64,000 bases of DNA, from assembly GCA_949949005.1 (NCBI GenBank), contig CATLHM010000005.1, positions 62,001 to 126,000 on the forward strand, written 5' to 3'. The DNA is from an uncultured Lachnospiraceae bacterium (GTDB lineage Bacteria; Bacillota; Clostridia; Lachnospirales; Lachnospiraceae). Positions within the stretch are counted from its first letter, which is position 1, and the number at the start of each line of letters is the position of its first letter. Positions 24,331 through 30,926 of the stretch are shown here, piece by piece. The notes beneath the pieces are model-generated. The model was not told the origin of the DNA. It searched no databases and saw nothing but the letters and a program-made list of their open reading frames with translations. Made by a program: the position numbers and the translations under genes.

Positions 24331-25266
24331 TTAAAACAGGGAGTAATCCGGTTCGATCTTCTTCACAACGTAGTTGACCACCATTACGATCACAAACCCT
24401 ACAATAGACTGGTACAAACCTACCGCAGACGCCGTCATGAAGTTAAAGTCCGTCATGGTTGCGCGGTATACATAAGTCTCGATAATATCTGTGGTTTCAT
24501 ACAGAATCGGGTTCGTACCTACAATATTGTAGAACAGTCCGAAGTTACCCTTTACAATGCCGCCCAGTGCAAACAGAAGCAGAATAACAATGGTGGGCTT
24601 TAAGGAGGGAAGTATTATGTAGCGGATTCTCTGGAATCCGTTGGCGCCGTCTACCTTGGCCGCCTCCATCATCTCTCCGTCAATTCCCATGATTGACGCG
24701 AAGTATACCACCGAGTTATATCCTGTCTGCTGCCACAGATAGATAATTACCAGCAGCACCGGCCACACACTCGGATCCGAATATGGCTGCCATCGTTCCA
24801 TTCCCAGCTTGGTCAGGATTCCGTTTACAAAACCCGTATCGTAGTTTAACAGGTTGAATACCAGAATACCTACAAGTACCTGTGAAATGAAGTAAGGCAG
24901 AAACATCAATGTCTGGGAAACCTTCTTGAACCATTTGCTGCGCATTTCGTTGAGCAGGATCGCCACGAATACCGCCAGAAAATTTCCCAACAGAATAAAT
25001 GCGATATTGTATAGAATTGTGTTTTTAGTCAGTGACAACAGCTTCCCTGAGCTTGCCAGGAACTCGAAGTTCTGCAGTCCCACGAACTTACTTCCAAAGA
25101 TACCGTCCCTGTAGTTGTACTTGACGAATGCCACATAGATGCCCGGCAAAGGCACATAGTTAAACAAGAAGAAGAACACGATTGCCGGAAGACACATAAG
25201 AAGCAGTACCCGGTACCTCACAACCTTCTGGATAAAGGTCATTTCACCATTTTTCTTTCTTTTCAT
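24331..25266 (-). CDS. Carbohydrate ABC permease (LplB/YteP-type)
   Basis: About 311 residues with six membrane segments starting at VLLMCLPAIVFFFLFNYVPL. The EAA coupling loop is EAAKVDGANGFQRIRYIILP (about 195-214). The C-terminus VKKIEPDYSLF is typical of LplB proteins. The ATG at 25266 with GGGAGAG upstream is favoured over 25281. First gene of the locus A operon: permease, permease, binding protein, GH35. Its promoter and a palindromic operator lie just upstream. Confidence 0.92.
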   Translation of the reverse strand: MKRKKNGEMTFIQKVVRYRVLLLMCLPAIVFFFLFNYVPLPGIYVAFVKYNYRDGIFGSKFVGLQNFEFLASSGKLLSLTKNTILYNIAFILLGNFLAVFVAILLNEMRSKWFKKVSQTLMFLPYFISQVLVGILVFNLLNYDTGFVNGILTKLGMERWQPYSDPSVWPVLLVIIYLWQQTGYNSVVYFASIMGIDGEMMEAAKVDGANGFQRIRYIILPSLKPTIVILLLFALGGIVKGNFGLFYNIVGTNPILYETTDIIETYVYRATMTDFNFMTASAVGLYQSIVGFVIVMVVNYVVKKIEPDYSLF

Positions 25267-25293
25267 AACCCTCTCTCCCATCCTTATAGTTTT

Positions 25294-25307
25294 TGAAATC
25301 GCTTTCT
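25294..25307 (-). promoter_or_regulatory. LacI/CcpA-type operator (cre-like)
   Basis: The minus strand reads AGAAAGCGATTTCA, with the GAAANCGNTTTC core of LacI-family operators and 13 of 14 positions fitting the cre consensus TGWAANCGNTNWCA. It lies at the expected transcription start of the lplB promoter, the position for repression by the LacI protein at 25738-26805 or by CcpA. Confidence 0.6.
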
Positions 25308-25315
25308 TGAAAATT

Positions 25316-25345
25316 ATGATATAACTTCCAGGTGGGTTATGTCAA
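25316..25345 (-). promoter_or_regulatory. Promoter of locus A transport/GH35 operon
   Basis: TTGACA (25340-25345), 18-base spacer, TATCAT (25316-25321). Confidence 0.65.
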
Positions 25346-25544
25346 TATGTATCTTCCAATTTCCTTTTTTTCCACATTTTTAACATTTTTCACATATCGT
25401 TTTTGGTTATTTTTCCGAATTTTAATTTATTTGGTTCTTTTTTTATTTAATCTTCATTTTTCTCTTTCTGTCCCGTGAAACTTCCTTGAAATTTTTTTCT
25501 GAACATCCCCTCCTCCGCACTTTCCCGGCCGTATTTTTCTTAAT

Positions 25545-25626
25545 CGAGCAGGAAAGATTTTTCTTCCTACTCGCGCGCGGCCCGTGCGCCACTTTAGTGG
25601 CATACTTCCTTTGCATGGGCCTGCGC
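25545..25626. repeat. Dispersed intergenic element, copy 2
   Basis: Arms CGAGCAGGAAAGA and TCTTCCTACTCG form a hairpin, followed by CGCGCGCGG and a GCGCCACTTTAGTGGC-type second hairpin ending in GGGCCTGCGC. Shares this layout with 375-437 and 29354-29424. Confidence 0.55.
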
Positions 25627-25655
25627 AAAAAAAAAGACGGACTGTTACGTCCATC
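25627..25655 (-). terminator. Terminator of LacI regulator gene
   Basis: GATGGAC/GTCCGTC arms (one T-G pair), six-base loop, then nine T residues on the minus strand. Confidence 0.85.
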
Positions 25656-25737
25656 TTTTCTCCGTTCTTTTATGAATCCGATTGAAAACCGTTCTTTCCG
25701 GCCCGCACCTTAGAACAAGGTTAAATCCCTGCCCGGG

Positions 25738-26805
25738 TTATCTCTTTTCCCGGTCCCTGCACATGGCGCTGCTCTCCCGCACTACCAGGGACGGCTCCAC
25801 CATCCGCACCCTGGGCACAGAGTCGTCCTTTTCGATCAGCCGGATCGCCGTGCTGACCAGCGCTTTCCCATATTCCTCATAATTGTAGTTCACGCTGGTA
25901 AGCTTCGGCTCCGCGGTCTCCGCCATGTAGGTATCATCATAGCTGACCAGGGTAATATCCCCGGGGATCGCGAGCCCATGCTCATGAATGCTTCTGATTA
26001 CCCCCCATGCGGCGAAATCATTGATGGCGATCACTGCCGTGGGCTCACCGCCCTTTTGGAAAATGCCGTTCATCTGTTCGTAACCGGAGCTGAAATCATA
26101 CTTGCCCCCGTTTCCGATCAGATCCGGATTCACCTCCAGACCTCTTTCCTTCAAACACTGTTTATATTTAAGCACCTTTTCATAGGTGGAAAGCACGTCC
26201 ATCCGCCCTCCCACTATGGCGATCTTCTCATGCCTGAGCGAAAAAAGATGCTCCATTACCAATTCCATGGATCTCATGGCATTGATCCTTACGGTGTTGC
26301 ACTGGGTTCCGTCCAGCTTACCCGTGATAACCACCGGCGTCGTAGCCATAACGTCATTCACAGCTTCCACATATTCCATGTTGGATACCAGCTCATCCGC
26401 ATGCCCTCCCAAAAGGATAATGGCGTCCACACGCTCGTCCAGAAGACGCTCCAAAAGCTCTTCTTCCAGCTCCACATCCCCCAGGAAATTGTATAAAATT
26501 ACCGAATATCCCTCGCTCCTTGCCGCCGTCTCACATGCCACAAACATGGAGGCATAGTAAGGATTGCGAACATCCGCCATCAAAACCCCTATCTTCTTGC
26601 TCTTTGTCTCTGCAAGCCCTTTCGCAAAAGTGTTGGGCTTGAAATTATACTTTTCGATTACCTCTACAACTCTGTCTCTCTTTCCGCTGCTGACCCTGGC
26701 CCTGTTTGTCAAAACCCTGGATACAGTGGCCGGAGAGACCCCCGCCTCTCTGGCTATGTCGTAAATTGTGATTGCTTTGTTTTCGCTTCCCCTCTTCGAT
26801 TGCAT
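25738..26805 (-). CDS. LacI-family transcriptional regulator
   Basis: About 355 residues. The helix-turn-helix and hinge are ITIYDIAREAGVSPATVSRVL (read as two parts, residues 11-31) with the hinge around KPNTFAKGLAETKSKKIGVL. The effector domain follows (MADVRNPYYASMF, ILLGGHADE, YDDTYMAETAEPKLTSVNY). ATG at 26805 follows AAGGAAG; the longer frame to 26898 lies over the promoter. Its own terminator separates it from the divergentless downstream operon. It probably represses the locus A genes through the palindrome at 25294-25307 and responds to a sugar. Its own promoter has a related palindrome upstream. Confidence 0.93.
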   Translation of the reverse strand: MQSKRGSENKAITIYDIAREAGVSPATVSRVLTNRARVSSGKRDRVVEVIEKYNFKPNTFAKGLAETKSKKIGVLMADVRNPYYASMFVACETAARSEGYSVILYNFLGDVELEEELLERLLDERVDAIILLGGHADELVSNMEYVEAVNDVMATTPVVITGKLDGTQCNTVRINAMRSMELVMEHLFSLRHEKIAIVGGRMDVLSTYEKVLKYKQCLKERGLEVNPDLIGNGGKYDFSSGYEQMNGIFQKGGEPTAVIAINDFAAWGVIRSIHEHGLAIPGDITLVSYDDTYMAETAEPKLTSVNYNYEEYGKALVSTAIRLIEKDDSVPRVRMVEPSLVVRESSAMCRDREKR

Positions 26806-26869
26806 ATTTCCACTTCCTTCAATCGCATTTTTCGCTATTTTCTCCCTAAGATAATTTTCTCCTAGAATA

Positions 26870-26898
26870 ATAATAGTAAAAAACGGATAGTTAGTCAA
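26870..26898 (-). promoter_or_regulatory. Promoter of LacI regulator gene
   Basis: TTGACT (26893-26898), 17-base spacer, TATTAT (26870-26875). Confidence 0.7.
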
Positions 26899-26905
26899 GA
26901 AATTT

Positions 26906-26919
26906 CGAAAGCCCTTTCA
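26906..26919 (-). promoter_or_regulatory. Operator-like palindrome upstream of LacI promoter
   Basis: GAAAGGGCTTTC on the minus strand resembles the palindrome at 25294-25307 but lacks the central CG. Possible auxiliary autoregulatory site. Confidence 0.3.
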
Positions 26920-26949
26920 CACGGTTCTTTCACAGGACGGCCCTGCGGC

Positions 26950-27579
26950 TTATGGCTGTCCTGTTTCCTCCATCTTCCGCGCCTGGTCACACGCAATCCA
27001 CTCATCCAGCGTCAGCGGCTCATAGTCCGAATAGCCGCAAAAGCAGTTAATCATATTGCAGGGGATGTTTCTTCTGTTTCCCTCCATATCCGTGGTAACC
27101 GTTTCCCTGATCCGCCTCTGGAACTCCTCCAGCAGGCGCTGATCCCTGGAATCGTGGACATGTCCGTACAGCATATAGGTTTTTGGAGCTCCCTTTTCAT
27201 CCAGGCGATACTGCCCGTTATAAAAAAGAATCGGATAATGACACAGAATCACCTTCCGCTTTTGATCCGAGAGCTCCTCATAGGGCCTGATCCACTGAAA
27301 GCGGCCCGCGTCCAGCTCCTTGTTCCGCAGGAACCTGTCATGATTTCCCTGGATCAGATAAAGCTTTCCCTTTAACTGTGTCAGCAGGTGGTTTGTCTGC
27401 TGGGCATTTCCCCAGGATAGATCCCCCAAAATCACCACCTCATCATTACGCCTTACTTTTTTGTTCCACTTTCCCAGCATATATTCGTTCATCTCTTCCC
27501 CGTTTTCAAACCCGCGATGGTCCATTTCCCTGTTCATAGCCTCATGGAAAAAATGAAGATCTGCAATGTAATATCTCAA
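26950..27579 (-). CDS. Calcineurin-like metallophosphoesterase
   Basis: 209 residues. The metal-binding motifs are in order: DLHFFHE (about residue 6), GDLSWGN (about 53), GNHDRFL (about 78), the CHYPI histidine (about 113) and GHVHDS (about 136). These define a binuclear metal phosphoesterase; the substrate of this subfamily is unknown, and a cyclic nucleotide or nucleic-acid target is possible. The start is a TTG at 27579, supported by GGAGG six bases upstream. Stands alone between the LacI gene and the tRNA-linked segment. Confidence 0.88.
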   Translation of the reverse strand: MRYYIADLHFFHEAMNREMDHRGFENGEEMNEYMLGKWNKKVRRNDEVVILGDLSWGNAQQTNHLLTQLKGKLYLIQGNHDRFLRNKELDAGRFQWIRPYEELSDQKRKVILCHYPILFYNGQYRLDEKGAPKTYMLYGHVHDSRDQRLLEEFQRRIRETVTTDMEGNRRNIPCNMINCFCGYSDYEPLTLDEWIACDQARKMEETGQP

Positions 27580-27624
27580 AGCCTGCCTCCTTCTGCAAAA
27601 TCATGCTTCTGCCATTATTCGCCT

Positions 27625-27654
27625 AGAGCGTGTTTGAATTTTCAGACACGCTCT
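27625..27654. repeat. 30-bp near-perfect palindrome
   Basis: AGAGCGTGTTTGAA and TTCAGACACGCTCT pair over 14 positions with one T-G pair and essentially no loop. No T-run on either strand. Confidence 0.6.
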
Positions 27655-27677
27655 GGTGCCGTCACAGGATTTTCAGG

Positions 27678-27736
27678 AAAAAAAGAATCCACATCAGCCT
27701 CAGCCAATATCGTGGATTCCTGTTTGAAACTGCTGG
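27678..27736. repeat. 59-bp exact direct repeat, copy 1 (tRNA-Leu end plus terminator)
   Basis: Identical base for base to 29114-29172. Contains GAATCCAC/GTGGATTC terminator arms with seven T on the minus strand and the last six bases of the tRNA-Leu gene. Confidence 0.9.
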
Positions 27737-27788
27737 CCTTAAATCAAATTCAGCAACGCCTGAACCTGCTCATATACATCCCTTTTTA

Positions 27789-28787
27789 TCAGTTCAATAT
27801 CCTCGTCAGTATGGCTTCTGCCAGTTCCTCCCCCCGCCCCTTTAGCTGGAGGCTGTCCAGATAAGCCTGCAATGGCGATACCACAACATCTCCTGTAATG
27901 ACCCGGCAGTCTTTTATATAAGAATTATTCTCCAAAGGGAAAATAACGACGTTGGCACCGCTGTCCACCTCTTTTATCCCCAGATAGCGGGCTGCTTCCT
28001 GTATTTCCTCCGGGAACAAATATACATGGACTTTATTATACCGGACAACCGGCGCATACCGGACTCCCCCGGAAAATCCTGTAAGATAACTCTCTATCCC
28101 CGTATCCTGCTTCAATTTCCTCAGCTTCCCTTCCACAACAGGAGGGGTATCCAAACTGTAGCAGGGATATGAAATTGCCTCCTTCTTACCATAAACTTTG
28201 CCCCACTCCCTTAAAACCAAGTCGGGCTCTGAAACAGCATACCCCTCTGCCGTCTTAACTGCCCAGGCATTCTTTACCAGAGCTCCCATTACTTTAGACA
28301 CCTGGCCAATACTGCAGCCAACCGTTTCCGACAGATACTTTAATCTCCACACCTTATTTATATCTGTAAAAAGCTCCCGCAGAATCAGGGAGGAAACCAC
28401 TGATGACCTCTCAAATATGGAAACGGCACCGCACTGCTTTGGCTGGGGATTTTTATTTCCCCGCTCAGAGAGATAAATAGAATGCCCTACAAACCAGCAG
28501 TTTCCGGCATAATCAAAATACCCCATTCCATTCTCTTTACATATCTGCGCTGTTCTTTCCGATATATATGGTGATACTAAAATACGGATTCCCGTATCAT
28601 TCCCTTTCTTTTCAATCAGCTTCAGTACAGTTGACGGGAATACCTGCTGTAAAGAATAGGCATGTATTTTGAATGTAAATCCATCATCCATTTCAACCGA
28701 TGCAATGAACCCTTCCTCCGTTCTCCGATCCACTTCATATTTCTGGATATTAGGCAGCCGGAGAAACTTGCTTTCCACACATTCCAT
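27789..28787 (-). CDS. AbiEi-like antitoxin-family protein, orphan
   Basis: About 332 residues; the start is uncertain because the frame extends into a repeat (to 28844) and no candidate has a well-spaced ribosome site. The pattern RILVSPYISERTAQICKENGMGYFDYAGNCWF (about residues 68-100, quoted in part: GMGYFDYAGNCW) followed by a winged-helix region (YLSETVGCSIGQVSKVMGAL) and a C-terminal SPLQAYLDSLQLKGRGEELA is what I associate with type IV AbiEi-family antitoxins. No AbiEii nucleotidyltransferase toxin gene follows. Promoter at 29036-29064 is surrounded by TTTCACT repeats, suiting autoregulation. Alternatively a stand-alone regulator. Confidence 0.6.
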   Translation of the reverse strand: MECVESKFLRLPNIQKYEVDRRTEEGFIASVEMDDGFTFKIHAYSLQQVFPSTVLKLIEKKGNDTGIRILVSPYISERTAQICKENGMGYFDYAGNCWFVGHSIYLSERGNKNPQPKQCGAVSIFERSSVVSSLILRELFTDINKVWRLKYLSETVGCSIGQVSKVMGALVKNAWAVKTAEGYAVSEPDLVLREWGKVYGKKEAISYPCYSLDTPPVVEGKLRKLKQDTGIESYLTGFSGGVRYAPVVRYNKVHVYLFPEEIQEAARYLGIKEVDSGANVVIFPLENNSYIKDCRVITGDVVVSPLQAYLDSLQLKGRGEELAEAILTRILN

Positions 28788-28812
28788 CCCTTTTCTGCTG
28801 TCACCTTTCACT

Positions 28813-29002
28813 CTAACTCCCATCTGCCCGCTCAGCGGGCTCACAAATCAGGATGGTGAAATCTCCGATTTCACCCTAACTCCCATCTGCCCACTCAGCG
28901 GGCGTACAAATCAGGATGGTGAAATCTTTGATTTCACCCTAACTCCCATCTGCCCGCCTCAGCGGGCTCACAAATCAGGATGGTGAAATCTTTGATTTCA
29001 CC
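28813..29002. repeat. Three tandem 63-64 bp palindromic units
   Basis: Units at 28813-28875, 28876-28938 and 28939-29002. Each contains a GCCCGC/GCGGGC hairpin and a second palindrome GGTGAAATC-3-GATTTCACC. They form the 5' leader of the AbiEi-like gene. A partial solo copy is at 13517-13559. Confidence 0.9.
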
Positions 29003-29035
29003 CTAATCACCGCTTTCACTTTCTTAGTGAAACAT

Positions 29036-29064
29036 ATTATATCAGTGAAATTTTATAAGGTCAA
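29036..29064 (-). promoter_or_regulatory. Promoter of AbiEi-like gene with TTTCACT repeats
   Basis: TTGACC (29059-29064), 17-base spacer, TATAAT (29036-29041). TTTCACT occurs twice around the -10 box and once more inverted (TTTCACTAAGAAAGTGAAA downstream), an operator-like arrangement. Confidence 0.65.
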
Positions 29065-29113
29065 TCACTGCTTCACAATTCTATCTGCAATTTGGGCAAA
29101 CTATCCTTATATC

Positions 29114-29155
29114 AAAAAAAGAATCCACATCAGCCTCAGCCAATATCGTGGATTC
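29114..29155 (-). terminator. Terminator of the tRNA operon
   Basis: GAATCCAC (29148-29155 on minus) pairs with GTGGATTC (29121-29128) and is followed by seven T. It is part of the second copy of the 59-bp repeat (29114-29172). Confidence 0.85.
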
Positions 29156-29172
29156 CTGTTTGAAACTGCTGG
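29114..29172. repeat. 59-bp exact direct repeat, copy 2
   Basis: Identical to 27678-27736 and continuous with the intact tRNA-Leu gene, so this is the original copy. The two copies are 1,436 bp apart. Confidence 0.9.
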
Positions 29173-29250
29173 TGGCCGGACTTGAACCGGCACGGGATTG
29201 CTCCCGAAGGATTTTAAGTCCTTTGCGTCTGCCTATTCCGCCACACCAGC
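29167..29250 (-). tRNA. tRNA-Leu (TAA)
   Basis: 84 bases with GCTGGTG/CACCAGC acceptor arms, anticodon loop CTTAAAA and a long variable arm. CCA is not encoded. Confidence 0.95.
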
Positions 29251-29273
29251 ATAATCAATATAAAATTGATTAA

Positions 29274-29346
29274 TGGGACCTATAGGGCTCGAACCTATGA
29301 CCCTCTGCTTGTAAGGCAGATGCTCTCCCAGCTGAGCTAAGATCCC
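29274..29346 (-). tRNA. tRNA-Val (TAC)
   Basis: 73 bases, GGGATCT/AGGTCCC acceptor stem, anticodon loop CTTACAA, GGTTCGAGCC T-arm. CCA is not encoded. Confidence 0.95.
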
Positions 29347-29353
29347 AAACAAT

Positions 29354-29424
29354 CGAGCAGGGGAGTTTCCTCTACTCACCGCGCGAGGCGTCAACAGCAA
29401 TTTCGTCTTTGCGCCCCTACGCAT
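29354..29424. repeat. Dispersed intergenic element, copy 3 (inside tRNA operon)
   Basis: CGAGCAGGGGAGTTTCCTCTACTCACCGCGCG-type start (read in parts) and GCGCCCCTACGCAT end match copies 1 and 2. It fills the spacer between the Val and Asp tRNA genes. Confidence 0.55.
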
Positions 29425-29430
29425 ATAAAA

Positions 29431-29504
29431 CGACCCGGATGGGGTTCGAACCCACGACCTCCGCCGTGACAGGGCGGCGCTCTAACCAGCTGAGCCACCA
29501 GGCC
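29431..29504 (-). tRNA. tRNA-Asp (GTC)
   Basis: 74 bases, GGCCTGG acceptor arm, anticodon loop CTGTCAC, discriminator G as expected for Asp. CCA is not encoded. Confidence 0.95.
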
Positions 29505-29536
29505 AATTAATACTTTACTATCTAAACTAACAATGG

Positions 29537-29626
29537 GGTGATAAGGAATCCTCCCGCTTCGCGGGCCCCTCCTTACCAGAGGTGGGTGATAAGGAATCCT
29601 CCCGCTCTGCGGGTCCCTCCTTACCA
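29537..29626. repeat. Tandem 42-bp hairpin repeat in tRNA spacer
   Basis: Two copies (29537-29578, 29585-29626) of a GGTGATAAGGAATCC..CTCCTTACCA unit with CCCGC/GCGGG inner stems, differing at a few bases, separated by six bases. They lie between tRNA-Asp and the CAT-anticodon tRNA. Confidence 0.85.
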
Positions 29627-29645
29627 CAATGCTTACCATAATGAA

Positions 29646-29719
29646 TGGACCTTCGGGGACTCGAACCCGGGACCGACCGGTTATGAGCCGGTTGCTCTAA
29701 CCAACTGAGCTAAAGGTCC
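29646..29719 (-). tRNA. tRNA with CAT anticodon (Ile2 or elongator Met)
   Basis: 74 bases, GGACCTT/AAGGTCC acceptor stem, anticodon loop CTCATAA. The GGACCTTTAGCTCAG start resembles tRNA-Ile2, whose C34 is modified to lysidine, more than elongator Met. CCA is not encoded. Confidence 0.9.
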
Positions 29720-29741
29720 ATATACCCTTGCGGGTCATTAA

Positions 29742-29813
29742 TGACTCCGACGGGAATCGAACCCGTGTTACCGCCGTGAAAGGGCGATGTCTTAACCGCT
29801 TGACCACGGAGCC
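29742..29813 (-). tRNA. tRNA-Glu (TTC)
   Basis: 72 bases, GGCTCCG/CGGAGTC acceptor stem, anticodon loop CTTTCAC. First gene of the five-tRNA operon. Confidence 0.95.
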
Positions 29814-29897
29814 TTATTCGTGAGCTATTGCCCGTTCCCTGTTGCGGTTACACACCTTAACACTTCGATAATATTACGTCCAACATCACTTTCAGGG

Positions 29898-29939
29898 TTT
29901 TCCGCCAGGCAATAATCTGCTTATTAACCTGACGGAAAA
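29898..29939. repeat. Long inverted repeat upstream of tRNA operon
   Basis: TTTTCCGCCAGG and CCTGACGGAAAA arms (one mismatch) with inner AATAA/TTATT pairs. Possibly a two-way terminator between the hydrolase operon and the tRNA genes. Confidence 0.55.
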
Positions 29940-30059
29940 TATGTTACCATAATCACAGGTATTTGGCAAGAGAAATTTTTATTTTGCGGGAAAGATTTTG
30001 CAGGAAACGTGGGAAAATTTTTCACCCTTTCAGATTTCCTGCGCCCCGGCCTCGTGAAA

Positions 30060-30923
30060 TCAAAGAATCCTCCCCTTTGTATCGCTAAAAAAGCGGTCGC
30101 AGTCCCTTGCCGCAATCTCCGGGCATTCATCCGCCCCTCCGTGCCCTAAGTGCTGGTAGGTGAGCAGATGCGCCCCCGGAATTGTCTTCGCAATTTTCAA
30201 GCAGTCCTCCACCCTTGCCAGGGGATCGAGCACGCCGTTCCAGATCATGACAGGAACCGGTATCTGGGATAACCTTTCATAAAACTCTTCCTCTGTCTGT
30301 GCTTCACAGGCGGTCATACTGCTGTTCTTCACCAGGAATTCCTCTTTCCTGCGGCTTGCCAGGATCTCCAGATGTTCCAGGTGATTTTTCTCCCTCCTTG
30401 CAAGCCTTTGGGGATTGTTCGTCGGCCACTGCTCCATCCAGGCCATTTTTTCCAGCTTCCCACGGTTACCCACAAGTTCCTCTATCTCTTCCTCATCATG
30501 CTGCATGGCTTTTACGCCCTGCTCTTCATCCCTGCGAAACTGAGCGATCCCATCGCAGCAGAAAAAGCCCCGAAGCAGCTCCGGACGGTGAAAGGCAATG
30601 TACCATCCGGCCCAGTTTCCGTGGGAGACGCCGCTGTAATAAAAGCTTTCAATCCCCATAGCCTGCGCAAAGGCAATCACATCCTCTCCCCATATTTTTG
30701 TATAGTCATGAGGCCGGGAATCAAAAATATGATCCGATTCCCCATACCCTCTCATATAAATCAAAAATACATGATAATCGTAGGGTTCCCTTCCCAAAAG
30801 CGCCATGTGGCAGTCTGTCAGGAAAAAGGTCTGCGTGGAGATCAGGTATTTGTCTCCCCTTCCGATCTCCCTGTAGGCCAGCGTCACCCCGTTGACCTTG
30901 ATTTTCTTAATCTCTTCACTCAT
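30060..30923 (-). CDS. Alpha/beta hydrolase
   Basis: 287 residues of the alpha/beta-hydrolase fold. The N-terminus IKVNGVTLAYREIGRG is typical, the nucleophile serine is in SGVSHGNWAGW (about residue 100), the acid in GVLDPLARVED (about 232) and the catalytic histidine in LGHGGADE (about 263). No signal peptide. It starts three bases after the SGNH esterase stop, so it is the last gene of the locus B hydrolase run. The substrate is unknown; an ester or lactone released from an imported glycoside would fit the context. Confidence 0.85.
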   Translation of the reverse strand: MSEEIKKIKVNGVTLAYREIGRGDKYLISTQTFFLTDCHMALLGREPYDYHVFLIYMRGYGESDHIFDSRPHDYTKIWGEDVIAFAQAMGIESFYYSGVSHGNWAGWYIAFHRPELLRGFFCCDGIAQFRRDEEQGVKAMQHDEEEIEELVGNRGKLEKMAWMEQWPTNNPQRLARREKNHLEHLEILASRRKEEFLVKNSSMTACEAQTEEEFYERLSQIPVPVMIWNGVLDPLARVEDCLKIAKTIPGAHLLTYQHLGHGGADECPEIAARDCDRFFSDTKGRIL

Positions 30924-30926
30924 TTC

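Larger units (their letters stand above)
25346..25737. other. 392-bp intergenic region upstream of locus A promoter
   Basis: No gene. Very AT-rich up to about 25500, then the dispersed element at 25545-25626 and the LacI terminator at 25627-25655. Confidence 0.6.

Noticed and set aside
28669-28986. 105-aa plus-strand protein with LTPICPLSGRTNQDGE repeats
   Set aside because: It is the translation of the 63-bp palindromic units, on the strand opposite the AbiEi-like gene.
28813-29002. CRISPR array
   Set aside because: Units are tandem with no spacers between them and each contains two palindromes; no cas gene is near.
29537-29626. CRISPR-like repeat pair in tRNA operon
   Set aside because: Only two copies separated by six bases.
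29391-29639. 82-aa minus-strand protein with RRDPQSGRIPYHP repeats
   Set aside because: It is the reading of tRNA-Asp and the tandem hairpins.
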